A stretch of DNA of 64,000 nucleotides from Marinibacterium anthonyi (GCA_003217735.2 CP031585.1:1785501-1849500); one strand, 5' to 3'; counted from the first letter of the stretch, positions 25,086 through 34,247 are shown. Notes: a model not told the origin generated them from the sequence alone. A program made the numbers and translations.

Positions 25086-26650
25086 CCGAAGGTCAGGTTG
25101 TTCGGACGCAGATCCATCCATTCGAATGTCACCGGACGCCAGTTGATGTTCGCCCGCACGCCGTACAATTCATAGGGGCGATACAGCGGAAAGCCTGGCG
25201 CCTCGTCGTCGAAGATGTCCAGCGCGCGCTGGAAGGCCGCCGTGCGGTCGGGGCCGTCGGGCGAGGTCTTGATGGTGTCCAGCAGGCTGTTGAACTCTTC
25301 GGGCGCCTTCCAGCCGTAATTGGCCTGCACGTTCGACGTCGGCCCCCAGTCGGTGGTCAGCGGCGCAACGGGATCGGGCAGGGGAAAGCCGTTGGACCAG
25401 TTGCGCGTCATCAGGCCGTCGCCGGTCACCTGGCCCCAGTTCTCCATGATCACCAGCTCGACGTTCAAGCCCGCCTCCTGCCACCATTGCTGCATGACCT
25501 GCGCCGCGGCGACAGAGTTCACGTAGTAATCGTTCAGCGTGCGGAAGGTGATCGTTTCGCCCGCGTACCCGGCCTCGGACAGCAGCTGTTTCGCGGTGCC
25601 GATCTGCTGGCTGTAGGCGGGGCGGTTCGGGTCAAAGGCGACCCCTTGCGACGGCATCTGGAACCCGTTGGTCACGCCGGCCTTGCCTTTCCACAGCGCC
25701 GTGTTCAGCGTGTCGCGGTCGACGCACAGCGCCATCGCCTTGCGGATGCGCTTGTCCGACAGGATGTTGTCGACCTGGTTGTGCACGATCAGGTGGGTGT
25801 TCTCGATCTGGGCCCCGCGTGCATCGACGTCGTCGTAGCGCGCCAGCAGGTCCAGGTCGTCCGGCGACAGGGCGCAGGCGAAATCGTATTCGCCCGAGAT
25901 CAGGCCGGCCACCCGGGTGGCGGTTTCGGGGACGACGATGAAGGTGATGGTGCGCGCCGTCGGGCGGCCGCGGTAGTAATCGTCATTGGCTTCCAGAACG
26001 ATCCGGTCGCCGCGGATGAACTCCTTCATCTTGTAGGGGCCGGTGCCGATGGGCGCCTGGCCGAACCCGTCCAGGCCCATGTCGCGGAACGGACCTTCGG
26101 GCACCACCCAGCCGATCCAGGATGCCAGCCGTTTTTCCATGGCGTAATCGGGGGCGGCGGTGACGAATTCGACGGTGCGGTCGTCCAGCGCGGTCACCTC
26201 CACCAGGTCGGGGCGGAAATAGCCGGCGCGGGGCGTCAGCGGTTCGGGCCCGAACATTCGGTCTTCGCCGAAGGAAAACGCCACGTCCTGCGATGTCACC
26301 GGCGCGCCATCATGAAAGCGGACGTCGTCGCGGATTGTCACGCGCACACGTTGCGGGTCCAGCCGTTCGATGCCGGTGGCGATGGCGGGCTGGATCTGGT
26401 TGCCGCTGCCGTCCGGGTTGCCCAGGTAGTTGCGATAGAACAGCGTGTCGAACATGGCGTTCACCACGCGCATGCCGACGTTGGAAATCGCCTGGATCGG
26501 TTCGAAATTGTCGACCAGCGCCTGCACCGCGATGGTGACGTCGGGACGGTCGGACTGGGCCAGCGCGGGCAGGCCAAGGGCGGCGCCGGCAGCCATGGCG
26601 CCGCCGCCGGCCAGAACGTTGCGGCGGGTGGGAAGCAAGAGGCGGGTCAT
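25082..26650 (-). CDS. Dipeptide-type ABC substrate-binding protein, second importer
   Basis: This periplasmic SBP family 5 protein has about 522 residues. The N-terminus MTRLLLPTRRNVLAGGGAMAAGAALGLPALAQS has a twin-arginine-like TRRNVLAGG motif and an ALA-Q cleavage site near residue 32. The core motif is VRVTIRDDVRFHDGAPVTSQDVAFSF. The ATG at 26650 has GGAG at good spacing; the longer in-frame ORF to 26737 would run into the repeat-containing promoter region. It leads an operon divergent from a GntR-type regulator, which probably controls it. Confidence 0.92.
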   Translation of the reverse strand: MTRLLLPTRRNVLAGGGAMAAGAALGLPALAQSDRPDVTIAVQALVDNFEPIQAISNVGMRVVNAMFDTLFYRNYLGNPDGSGNQIQPAIATGIERLDPQRVRVTIRDDVRFHDGAPVTSQDVAFSFGEDRMFGPEPLTPRAGYFRPDLVEVTALDDRTVEFVTAAPDYAMEKRLASWIGWVVPEGPFRDMGLDGFGQAPIGTGPYKMKEFIRGDRIVLEANDDYYRGRPTARTITFIVVPETATRVAGLISGEYDFACALSPDDLDLLARYDDVDARGAQIENTHLIVHNQVDNILSDKRIRKAMALCVDRDTLNTALWKGKAGVTNGFQMPSQGVAFDPNRPAYSQQIGTAKQLLSEAGYAGETITFRTLNDYYVNSVAAAQVMQQWWQEAGLNVELVIMENWGQVTGDGLMTRNWSNGFPLPDPVAPLTTDWGPTSNVQANYGWKAPEEFNSLLDTIKTSPDGPDRTAAFQRALDIFDDEAPGFPLYRPYELYGVRANINWRPVTFEWMDLRPNNLTFG

Positions 26651-26664
26651 CGGGGTCTCCGTTA

Positions 26665-26688
26665 TGACAAGAGCTGTGACAAGAGCTG
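26665..26688. repeat. 12-bp direct repeat upstream of second importer operon
   Basis: TGACAAGAGCTG occurs twice head to tail (26665-26676 and 26677-26688), just upstream of the SBP start and on the gntR side. Tandem spacing of 12 bp is close to one helical turn, so paired binding of a regulator is possible. It could equally be a chance duplication. Confidence 0.6.
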
Positions 26689-26802
26689 TGGCGGGACGGG
26701 ATGGTGCGGTGCGCCGCCTGCTGCTGCGTTTCTGCATCCGCGTCCGACGTGACAGTTCGGTGAAGACCGCGGGGCGGCGGGCGAAGCTTTATGAAACCTT
26801 TA

Positions 26803-26823
26803 CGCACAGCCTGTAACTGTGCG
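26803..26823. promoter_or_regulatory. Inverted repeat, candidate GntR operator
   Basis: CGCACAG and CTGTGCG form perfect 7-bp arms around a 7-bp spacer. The site ends 22 bases before the gntR start at 26846 and lies between it and the divergent importer operon. The position fits an autoregulatory operator; binding by this GntR protein is inferred. Confidence 0.55.
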
Positions 26824-26845
26824 GTGCTGTGATGAGGCGGAGACC

Positions 26846-27619
26846 ATGTTGCGCACCGATCCCCCGCAGCCGGGCCGGGCGGACCGCCCGGTCTGGCGCG
26901 ATTGCCTGGCCCATTTCCGGCGCGAGATTCGCGAAGGCCGCATCGCCCCGGGCACGCGGCTGCCATCGCTGGCCCAGCTGGAAACACGGTTCGACCTGAC
27001 GCGGTTCGGCGCGCGCCAGCTGATCGACGCGATGAAGGCCGAAGGGCTGGTGCAAAGCTGGCATGGGCGCGGCACCTATGTCGCCGAACGGCCCATCCAC
27101 TACCGGATTTCGTCCAGGACCCGGTTCAGCACCAATGTCACCGGCGAGGGGCGGACCGGCAAGGTCGACATGCTGGACCGGGGGATGCGCAAGGCGCAGG
27201 GATCGGTGGCGCGGATGCTGGGGATCGACCCCGGCACGCCGGTGCCCTTCGCGCTGCTGCTGGGCTATCTGGACGACCGGCCGGCGGTTCTGGGCCAGCA
27301 CAGTTTCGCCCCCGATCTGCCCGAGGACGTGCTGGACGTGCTGGAGGCCTGCGATGGAAGTGTCAGCCGGACGATGGCCCGGCTGGGCCTGCCCGAGTTC
27401 CGGCGCGACACGACGCTGATCGAAGCGCGCCTGCCGAGCCGGCACGAGGCGCTGACGCTGGACGTGCCGCCGTCGCAGCCGGTGATCGTGACGACGGCGC
27501 TGAACGTGGATGGCGGGGGCCGCAAGCTTGAGATTTCCAAGGCCGTCGCGCGCGCCGACCTGATCGCCTTCGTGGTCCCCGCCATGGGGGCGGGGGGGAT
27601 CGGGTCGGGGACCGGGTAG
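26846..27619 (+). CDS. GntR family regulator, HutC/UTRA-type
   Basis: This protein of about 257 residues has an N-terminal winged helix (residues about 15-85: FRREIREGRIAPGTRLPSLAQLE ... MKAEGLVQSWHGRGTYVAE) and a C-terminal UTRA ligand-binding domain ending KLEISKAVARADLIAFVV. Length and layout are those of HutC/PhnF regulators. I prefer the ATG at 26846, with AGGCGGAG just upstream, to the GTG at 26819. It is divergent from the second dipeptide-type importer and most likely represses it in the absence of ligand. Its stop lies 3 bp from the amidase stop on the other strand. Confidence 0.9.
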   Translation: MLRTDPPQPGRADRPVWRDCLAHFRREIREGRIAPGTRLPSLAQLETRFDLTRFGARQLIDAMKAEGLVQSWHGRGTYVAERPIHYRISSRTRFSTNVTGEGRTGKVDMLDRGMRKAQGSVARMLGIDPGTPVPFALLLGYLDDRPAVLGQHSFAPDLPEDVLDVLEACDGSVSRTMARLGLPEFRRDTTLIEARLPSRHEALTLDVPPSQPVIVTTALNVDGGGRKLEISKAVARADLIAFVVPAMGAGGIGSGTG

Positions 27620-27622
27620 GGA

Positions 27623-29020
27623 TTACAGGCCGAAGGGGTCGGACACGCCGGGCACCGGGCCTGCGGCCTCGATGACGGTGCCGGCCTTGATCAGAAGGTC
27701 CTCGCGCCAGCGCGCCGCGACCAGCTGCACGCCCACGGGGCGGCCATCGGCGGACCCCGTGGCGACGCTTAGCGCGGGCATCCCCAGCGCCGGCAGGCCG
27801 CGCTGGGTCAGCTGGGCCTCGTAGACGCGCGCGAAACTCTCCTCGGAGGCGACATCCGCCTGCTGATCGAACGGCAGTTCGCCCGACACCGGGCACAGGA
27901 CCAGCGGGTAGGTGTCAAAGAACGCCTCCCATGCGCGCATCAGCCCGACGCGGCGCTTGAACGCCTCCATCACCGTCAGCAGGTCGGCCGCCCCCGCGTC
28001 CTTCGACATCTGGTCGAAAACGAACAGCGAATCCGGTTCGTCCTCTTCGGCCAATACATTGGCGGCGGAAAACCCGGTTTCCGCCATCCAGAGCGTCGCG
28101 TTGATCTCGGCCGCGGCGCGGATGGGGGGGCAGTCGACCTCTTCGACGATCCAGCCGGCGTCTTCCAGCACCTTGGCGGCGGCCAGCAGCGCGGCCTTTA
28201 CCGGTTCGGCCACGGGCATCCCGTCGGGGGCCAGCGCCAGGGCGCAGCGCTTGTCGAAGGCGCCGCTGTCATAGGGCATCGCCACGTGCCAGGGGTCGCG
28301 GGCATCGCGCTGCATCATCGCCCGGAAGGACAGGTCCAGATCGCCCATCGTCCGGGTGATCGGGCCCGACACGGCCATGATCTGTGCCCCCATGTACCGA
28401 TCGGGGCCCGACGCGTTCCACGCCGGGATCCGCCCCACGGTGGGGCGCAGCCCGTGCAGCCCGCAGGCATAGGCCGGATAGCGGATCGACCCGGCAATGT
28501 CCGATCCGTGGCCCACCGGCGCCATGCCCGACGCCACCGACGCCGCCGCCCCGCCCGAAGACCCGCCCGGCGTGATGTCGCGGTTGCGGGGGTTCAGCGT
28601 CTGGCCGTGCACGGTGTTCTTGGTGAACCAGCGCAGCGACATGGCGGGCGTGTTGGTGCGCCCGACGACGATGGCGCCGGCCTTCTTCAGGTTCGACACC
28701 ACGGGGCTGTCGGATTTCGCCACCAGGTTTTCGAACAGCTTCAGCCCGTTGGTGGTGGCATAGCCCTGCTGGTCGACATTGACCTTGATCGTCACCGGCA
28801 CCCCGGCCATCGGGCCTGCGTCTTCCCCGGCGGCGATCCGTGCGTCGATGGCCTTGGCGGTGGCGACCGCTTCCTTGCTCAGGTCCTGCACCACGGTGTT
28901 GATCGCGCCGTTCACATCCTCGATCCGGGCCAGGTGGGCCTCGGTCACTTCGGTGGCCGAAAGCTCCTTGCTGCGGACCTTCGCCGCGATCTCCACTGCC
29001 GAGAGTTTCCAGATCTCCAT
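27623..29020 (-). CDS. Amidase signature family enzyme (GatA-like)
   Basis: This protein of about 465 residues has the Ser-cisSer-Lys triad: Lys in VPVTIKVNVDQQG, the cis-Ser in TPGGSSGGAAASVASG and the nucleophile Ser in SDIAGSIRYPA. The N-terminus reads MEIWKLSAVEIAAKVRSKELSATEV. I place the start at 29020, where AAGGAG lies eight bases upstream; the open frame to 29416 would overlap the divergent gene. No gatB or gatC is nearby, so this is a stand-alone carboxamide hydrolase rather than a tRNA amidotransferase subunit. Substrate unknown. Confidence 0.9.
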   Translation of the reverse strand: MEIWKLSAVEIAAKVRSKELSATEVTEAHLARIEDVNGAINTVVQDLSKEAVATAKAIDARIAAGEDAGPMAGVPVTIKVNVDQQGYATTNGLKLFENLVAKSDSPVVSNLKKAGAIVVGRTNTPAMSLRWFTKNTVHGQTLNPRNRDITPGGSSGGAAASVASGMAPVGHGSDIAGSIRYPAYACGLHGLRPTVGRIPAWNASGPDRYMGAQIMAVSGPITRTMGDLDLSFRAMMQRDARDPWHVAMPYDSGAFDKRCALALAPDGMPVAEPVKAALLAAAKVLEDAGWIVEEVDCPPIRAAAEINATLWMAETGFSAANVLAEEDEPDSLFVFDQMSKDAGAADLLTVMEAFKRRVGLMRAWEAFFDTYPLVLCPVSGELPFDQQADVASEESFARVYEAQLTQRGLPALGMPALSVATGSADGRPVGVQLVAARWREDLLIKAGTVIEAAGPVPGVSDPFGL

Positions 29021-29213
29021 GACGCGCACTCCTTGCCGCTGACGGCATCCGTTTGTTCCCCGGCGACCATGCCCAGAGGTGCCCGGGATGCGAAGCACAA
29101 AGCGACCTTGGGGACGTATTTCGGCGTGCGGCGGCCGCGGAAGGCGCGGTCTTGCGCCTGCCTGCCGACAATGGTCTTGTCGCGCCGGGCCCGGAACGAA
29201 GGAGAGCGTATCG

Positions 29214-30386
29214 ATGGACTTGGCGACAGAGACGCTGGATTTCGATGCGCTCGAGGTGGGGTATGACATTCCTGCCCGTCCCGGCATGACGCTGGCCGAA
29301 GTGCAGACGCCCTGCCTTGTGCTTGACCTTGACGCGCTTGAGCGCAACGTCCGGGTCATGGGCGATTTCGCCAGGGCCCACGGGATGCGCCACCGGGCGC
29401 ATGGCAAGATGCACAAATCGGTCGATGTCCTGCGCCTGCAGCAGCGGCTGGGCGGAGCGGCGGGCGTCTGTTGTCAGAAGGTGTCCGAGGCCGAGGTGTT
29501 TGCCCGCGCCGGTATCACCGACATCCTGGTGTCGAACCAGGTGCGGGGCGCGGCAAAAGTCGACCGGCTGGCCCGGCTGCCCCTGCTGGGGGGCGCGGTA
29601 TCGGTCTGTATCGACGATCCGGCCAACGTGGCCGAACTGTCCAAGGCCGCGGTGCGCCATGGCACCGTTCTGGGCGGCTTGGTGGAGATCGACTGCGGCG
29701 CCGGCCGCTGTGGCGTGGGCAGCGTGGACGCGGCGGTCGAGATCGCCCGCGCCATCGAAGCGGCGCCGGGGCTGCGGTACGAGGGGCTGCAGGCCTACCA
29801 GGGCGCGATGCAGCATCTGCCGACCTATCCCGAGCGCAAGGCGGCGCTGGACAAGGTGGTGACGCAGGTCAGGGCGACCGTCGCGGGGCTGACGGACGCG
29901 GGCCTGACGCCCGGGGTCGTGACAGGCGGCGGCACAGGGTCCTACCGGTTCGAAAGCGCGTCGGGCATCTATACCGAACTGCAATGCGGGTCCTATGCCT
30001 TCATGGATGCCGATTACGGGCGCCTGCTGGACGAAGACGGCGACAGGCTGGACAAGGGCGACTGGCAGAACGCGCTGTTCCTGCTGACGTCGGTCATGAG
30101 CAAGGCCAGGGCGGGACGGGCGGTCTGTGACGCGGGGCTGAAGGTTCTGGCGGTCGACAGCGGCCCGCCCATGATGCACGGGCGCAGCGACGTGACCTAT
30201 ACCGTTGCCAGCGATGAACACGGGGTGATCGACGACCCCGACGATGCGCTGAACATCGGCGACAAGCTGCTCCTGGTGCCCGGACATTGCGATCCGACGT
30301 GCAACCTGCACGATTGGTACGTGGGATTGCGCGACGGCAAGGTCGAAACGCTCTGGCCGGTCAGCGCGCGGGGCAAGGCGTTCTGA
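29214..30386 (+). CDS. PLP-dependent D-threonine aldolase / D-serine dehydratase-like protein
   Basis: This protein of about 390 residues belongs to the alanine-racemase N-terminal (fold III) family, DSD1/DTA branch. The PLP lysine is Lys65 in RAHGKMHKS. The C-terminal metal site His358-Cys359 appears in VPGHCDPTCN, matching the zinc-binding motif of D-serine and D-threo-3-hydroxyaspartate dehydratases. PCLVLDLDALERNV is a further family mark. The ATG at 29214 follows GAAGGAGAG. It would act on a D-beta-hydroxy amino acid in the cytoplasm. The divergent amidase could release such amino acids, which is inference from position only. Confidence 0.87.
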   Translation: MDLATETLDFDALEVGYDIPARPGMTLAEVQTPCLVLDLDALERNVRVMGDFARAHGMRHRAHGKMHKSVDVLRLQQRLGGAAGVCCQKVSEAEVFARAGITDILVSNQVRGAAKVDRLARLPLLGGAVSVCIDDPANVAELSKAAVRHGTVLGGLVEIDCGAGRCGVGSVDAAVEIARAIEAAPGLRYEGLQAYQGAMQHLPTYPERKAALDKVVTQVRATVAGLTDAGLTPGVVTGGGTGSYRFESASGIYTELQCGSYAFMDADYGRLLDEDGDRLDKGDWQNALFLLTSVMSKARAGRAVCDAGLKVLAVDSGPPMMHGRSDVTYTVASDEHGVIDDPDDALNIGDKLLLVPGHCDPTCNLHDWYVGLRDGKVETLWPVSARGKAF

Positions 30387-30474
30387 GCGGGTCACCGCGC
30401 TGGAAAAGCTGACAAATGTCCGCAAATCTGCCTCGACGTCAATCAATCCCGGCAAGGGATCGGAATGTCTGCCC

Positions 30475-30502
30475 TTGTCATGCAAAAACGATGACTGATA
30501 AG
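30475..30502 (+). promoter_or_regulatory. Possible promoter with overlapping inverted repeat before the molybdo-hydroxylase operon
   Basis: TTGTCA (30475-30480), a 16-base spacer and GATAAG (30497-30502) resemble a sigma-70-type promoter. GTCAT (30477-30481) and ATGAC (30491-30495) form an inverted repeat within it, a place where a regulator could bind. It lies in the 275-bp gap before the gene at 30662. Read by eye only. Confidence 0.35.
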
Positions 30503-30661
30503 CTTTGCCCTGACGATTTCGATGCCGGTTGCCGTCTGCCGCCGGCCAGGGTCGTGCGGGCCGTTCCGGCGCGCGTGGTCAGGGTTCGGGCAGGCAACAG
30601 CGGTCGGATGTGATCGAACGAACGGATCTTTCGGACAGATACTATCAGGGGAGAAGCCAGC

Positions 30662-31528
30662 ATGCGTTACCACGCTCCGGCCAGTTTTGAAGATGCCTCA
30701 CGCATCGCCGCCTCCGCCACGGGGGTGACGCGGTTTCTTGCGGGGGGCACCGATGTGCTCGTGCAGTTGCGGGCAGGGATGGTGATCCCGGACGACCTGA
30801 TCGACCTCAAGAAGATCCCCGGCGTGTCGGACATCGTCAAGAACGGCGACGGCGGCTGGACCATCGGCGTCGCCGTGCCGGGCATTCGGCTGGGTGCCGA
30901 TTCCGCGCTGGTCGCCGACTGGCCCGGCGTGGTCGAGGGGATGGAGCTTGTCGGGTCGACCCAGGTGCAGGGCCGCGCGACCCTGACCGGGAACCTGTGC
31001 AACGGATCGCCCGCCGCCGACAGCGTGCCGGGCCTTGTGGCCGCCGGCGCCACGGTGTCGGTCACCGGCCCCGAAGGCAGTCGCACCATCCCGGTCGAGG
31101 AGATCCCGACCGGCCCCGGCAAGACATCGCTGAAGCCGGGCGAAGTGGCGACCGCCATCAACCTGCCGCCGCGCGGCGAACATGGCGGCGACGCTTACCT
31201 GCGTTTCATCCCGCGCACGGAAATGGACATCGCCGTCGTGGGGTGCGCGGTGAACCTCAAGCTGGACGGTGACACGATCACCGAGGCGCGCGTGGTGCTG
31301 GGGGCGGTCGCGCCCACGGTGGTGCTGGTGCCCGAGGCGGCGGCGGCGATCGTCGGCACGACCCTGGACGATGCCGCATTGGCGGCGCTCGACGCGGCGG
31401 CGCGCGCCGCCTGCAACCCCATCAGTGACAAACGCGGTACGGTCGAATTTCGCATCGACGTCGCCGGCGTGCTTGCACGCCGGGCGGCCAGGATCGCCTA
31501 CGACCGCGCGAAAGGAGCCAAGGCATGA
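30662..31528 (+). CDS. Molybdenum hydroxylase FAD-binding subunit (CoxM-like)
   Basis: This 288-residue medium subunit of the xanthine dehydrogenase family has FAD pyrophosphate loops in FLAGGTDVLVQLRAG (about residues 25-39) and QVQGRATLTGNLCNGSPAADSVPGL (about 101-125). The CO_deh_flav_C domain follows. It passes electrons from the iron-sulfur subunit to FAD and on to an acceptor. The ATG at 30662 lies behind AGGGGAG. It heads a three-subunit operon and overlaps the next gene by ATGA. As the first cistron it is probably driven from the promoter-like site at 30475-30502. Confidence 0.93.
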   Translation: MRYHAPASFEDASRIAASATGVTRFLAGGTDVLVQLRAGMVIPDDLIDLKKIPGVSDIVKNGDGGWTIGVAVPGIRLGADSALVADWPGVVEGMELVGSTQVQGRATLTGNLCNGSPAADSVPGLVAAGATVSVTGPEGSRTIPVEEIPTGPGKTSLKPGEVATAINLPPRGEHGGDAYLRFIPRTEMDIAVVGCAVNLKLDGDTITEARVVLGAVAPTVVLVPEAAAAIVGTTLDDAALAALDAAARAACNPISDKRGTVEFRIDVAGVLARRAARIAYDRAKGAKA

Positions 31529-32007
31529 GCAAGATCCACGTAACCACGAAAGTGAATGGCGACGAGGTCGAATACCTTGCCGATCCGCGCGAAAGCCTGC
31601 TGGACTGCCTGCGTGACAAGCTGGGCCTGACCGGGTCCAAGGAAGGCTGCGGCACCGGCGATTGCGGCGCCTGTTCGGTGACGCTGGACGGCACGCTGGT
31701 CTGTTCCTGCCTGGTGCTGGGCGTCGAGGCCGAGGGCAAGGAGATCGGCACGATCGAAGGCGTGGCCGACGGCCACATCCTGCACCCGCTGCAGCGCAAG
31801 TTCGTCGAACATGCGGCGCTGCAATGCGGCTTTTGCACGCCCGGTTTCCTGGTGGCGGGCAAGGCGCTGCTGGACAAGAACCCGAACCCGACCGAGGAAG
31901 AGGTCCGTTATTGGCTGGCGGGCAACCTGTGCCGCTGCACGGGCTATGACAAGATCGTACGCGCCGTGATGGATGCGGCTGCGGAACTGCGCGGGGAGGC
32001 TGCGTGA
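31525..32007 (+). CDS. Molybdenum hydroxylase [2Fe-2S] subunit (CoxS-like)
   Basis: This 160-residue small subunit carries both [2Fe-2S] clusters. The plant-type ferredoxin site is in GSKEGCGTGDCGACSVTLDG with a fourth Cys in LVCSCLV. The C-terminal helical cluster is in QCGFCTPGF and NLCRCTGYDKIV. All eight ligands are present. It links the molybdenum subunit to the FAD subunit and is translationally coupled to both (ATGA upstream, TGATG downstream). Confidence 0.95.
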   Translation: MSKIHVTTKVNGDEVEYLADPRESLLDCLRDKLGLTGSKEGCGTGDCGACSVTLDGTLVCSCLVLGVEAEGKEIGTIEGVADGHILHPLQRKFVEHAALQCGFCTPGFLVAGKALLDKNPNPTEEEVRYWLAGNLCRCTGYDKIVRAVMDAAAELRGEAA

Positions 32008-34247
32008 TGGCGAAGGACGAACTGAACGAATTCCGTCTCATTGGCACCCGTCCCGACCGTCCCGACGGGCTGGACAAGGTCACCGGGCGCGCGCGCTACG
32101 GCGCCGATATCACCGCGCCGGGGATGCTGTGGGGCGCGGTCGTGCGCAGCCCGCATGCCCATGCGAGGATCGTCAAGATCGACGCCTCCAGGGCGCTGGC
32201 GCTGGACGGCGTGAAGGCCGTGGTGACGCGGGCCGATTTCCCCACCGGGCTGACCGGCGAGGAATGGAACCTGCAGGAAAACACCATGGCGGGGGAAAAG
32301 GCGCTGTATGACGGCCATGCCGTCGCCGCCGTCGCCGCGACCTCGGCGCTGCTGGCGCAGGAGGCCGCGCGCCTGGTCGAGGTCGACTACGAGGTGCTGC
32401 CCCATGTCACCGACGTGGACCTGGCCATGGCGCCCGATGCCCCGGTGATCCGCGACGGCGCGGCCAACGCCACGGTGCCCGAAGGGCTGCACCCGAACGT
32501 GGTCAGCTACATGGAATTCGGCCATGGCGATGTCGATGCCGGCTTTGCCGAGGCCGACCTGGTGATGGAGAAATCCTACAAGACCGAAGCGACCCACCAG
32601 GGCTATATCGAACCCCATGCCTGCCTGGGCCAGCTGGGCGAGGACGGCAAGGGCGAGATGTGGGTCTGCACGCAGGGCCAGTGGTACATCCGCAAGATGT
32701 GTTCCGACGTGCTGGGCCTTGATACCGCGCAGCTGCGCGTGACGCCGTCGGAAATCGGCGGCGGCTTCGGCGGCAAGACCACGATCTTCATGGAACCCCT
32801 GTCGCTGGCGCTGTCGCGCAAGGCGGGCGGGCGCCCGGTCAAGATCGTCATGACCCGGTCCGAGGTGCTGCGCGCCACCGGCCCGACCGCATCCGCGTCG
32901 ATGGACGTCAAGATCGGCATGAAGAAGGACGGGTCGATCACCGCCGCCAAGGCCGAATTCCGCATGCAGGGCGGCGCCTTCCCGGGCGCGCCTGTGGACA
33001 TGGCGCTGTATTGCGCCTTCGCGGGCTACAAGCTGCCGGCGGTCCAGCACATCGGCTACGACGTGCTGGCCAACCGTCCGAAAAGCGCCGCCTACCGCGC
33101 GCCGGGTTCGCCCATGGGCGCCTTTGCGGTGGAAAGCCTGGTGGACGAGATGTGCCGCGAACTGGGCCTGGATCCGGTCGATACCCGCCTGAAGAACGCC
33201 GTGCGCAGCGGCGACACGGCCAGCTACGGGCCCAAGTTCGGCTCGATCGGGCTGATCGAGGTGCTGGAGGCGGTCAAGTCGCACCCCAACCTGACCGCCC
33301 CCCTGGGCGAGAACCAGGGCCGCGGCATGGCGGTGGGCTACTGGTTCAACCACAGCGGCGAAACCTCGGTATCCATGGCGATCTCCGAGGACGGCACCGC
33401 GCAGGTGTCGGTCGGCACGCCGGACATCGGCGGCAGCCGGGCGTCCATCGGGCTGATGGTGGCGGAACGGCTTGGCATCCCCTACGAGGACGTGCGCGTC
33501 AACGTGGTGGAAACCGGCGCGCTTGGCGTGAACGAACCGACCCACGGCAGCCGGGCGACATTCGCCTCCGGCAAGGCGGCGGTCATCGCGGCCGAACAGG
33601 CGATCACCGAGATGTGCAAGCGCGCGGCCGCCGAATGGGGCATCGACGCGGAGGCCGTCGAATGGGTGGATGGCGCGGCGCAGCCCGCGGGCCCGAACGC
33701 CGGCAAGTTCCCGCCCCTGAGCATCGCCGAGATAGCGGCCAAGATGGGATCCACCGGCGGCCCGATCTCGGGTCACCATGAATCGGTGCCCGAAGGCGTC
33801 GGCGCCAGCTTTGGCGCGCATGTGGTGGATGTCGAGGTCGATCCGGAAACGGGGCGCACCACGATCCTGCGCTACCTCGTGGTGCAGGATGCGGGCCGGG
33901 CGATCCACCCGGCCTACGTGGAAGGCCAGTACCAGGGCGGCGCGGCGCAGGGCATCGGCTGGGCGCTGAACGAACAGTACATCTATGATGACAAGGGCCG
34001 TCTGCAGAACACGGTGTTCCTGGACTACCGCGTGCCGGTGGCCTCGGACCTGCCGATGATCGACACCGTCATCGTCGAGGTGCCGAACCCGGGCCACCCC
34101 TACGGCGTGCGCGGTGTGGGCGAAACCGGGATCACCCCGCCGCTGCCCGCCATCGCCAACGCCATCCACGCGGCCACAGGCGCGCGCCTGCGCGACCTGC
34201 CGATGAACCCGCCCCGGGTTCTGGCCGCCATCAAGGCGAAGGGCTGA
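32007..34247 (+). CDS. Molybdenum hydroxylase large subunit, substrate unknown
   Basis: This protein of about 746 residues is the molybdopterin-cytosine-dinucleotide-binding subunit of the xanthine dehydrogenase family. It has an N-terminal alpha/beta hammerhead (RARYGADITAPGMLWGAVVRSPHAHA), the GGGFGGKT molybdopterin loop, and the catalytic Glu706 in GVGETGITPPL. The loop that carries AYRCSFR in true CO dehydrogenase (form I) or AYRGAGR (form II) reads AYRAPGSPMG here (Tyr363 onward), so the usual automatic label CO dehydrogenase is not supported. More likely it hydroxylates an N-heterocycle, aldehyde or acyl-CoA. ATG 32007 with GGGGAGG upstream is preferred to the GTG at 32004. Confidence 0.9.
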   Translation: MAKDELNEFRLIGTRPDRPDGLDKVTGRARYGADITAPGMLWGAVVRSPHAHARIVKIDASRALALDGVKAVVTRADFPTGLTGEEWNLQENTMAGEKALYDGHAVAAVAATSALLAQEAARLVEVDYEVLPHVTDVDLAMAPDAPVIRDGAANATVPEGLHPNVVSYMEFGHGDVDAGFAEADLVMEKSYKTEATHQGYIEPHACLGQLGEDGKGEMWVCTQGQWYIRKMCSDVLGLDTAQLRVTPSEIGGGFGGKTTIFMEPLSLALSRKAGGRPVKIVMTRSEVLRATGPTASASMDVKIGMKKDGSITAAKAEFRMQGGAFPGAPVDMALYCAFAGYKLPAVQHIGYDVLANRPKSAAYRAPGSPMGAFAVESLVDEMCRELGLDPVDTRLKNAVRSGDTASYGPKFGSIGLIEVLEAVKSHPNLTAPLGENQGRGMAVGYWFNHSGETSVSMAISEDGTAQVSVGTPDIGGSRASIGLMVAERLGIPYEDVRVNVVETGALGVNEPTHGSRATFASGKAAVIAAEQAITEMCKRAAAEWGIDAEAVEWVDGAAQPAGPNAGKFPPLSIAEIAAKMGSTGGPISGHHESVPEGVGASFGAHVVDVEVDPETGRTTILRYLVVQDAGRAIHPAYVEGQYQGGAAQGIGWALNEQYIYDDKGRLQNTVFLDYRVPVASDLPMIDTVIVEVPNPGHPYGVRGVGETGITPPLPAIANAIHAATGARLRDLPMNPPRVLAAIKAKG

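Noticed and set aside
27623-29020. GatA subunit of the tRNA amidotransferase
   Set aside because: No gatB or gatC lies nearby and the lysine-loop context differs; a stand-alone amidase is the safer call.
31944-34169. 741-codon antisense open frame opposite the molybdo-hydroxylase large subunit
   Set aside because: Shadow frame; the forward protein has all family motifs.
32007-34247. CO dehydrogenase (CoxL) assignment
   Set aside because: The AYRCSFR form I loop is absent; AYRAPGSPMG is present, so only a general molybdo-hydroxylase call is kept.
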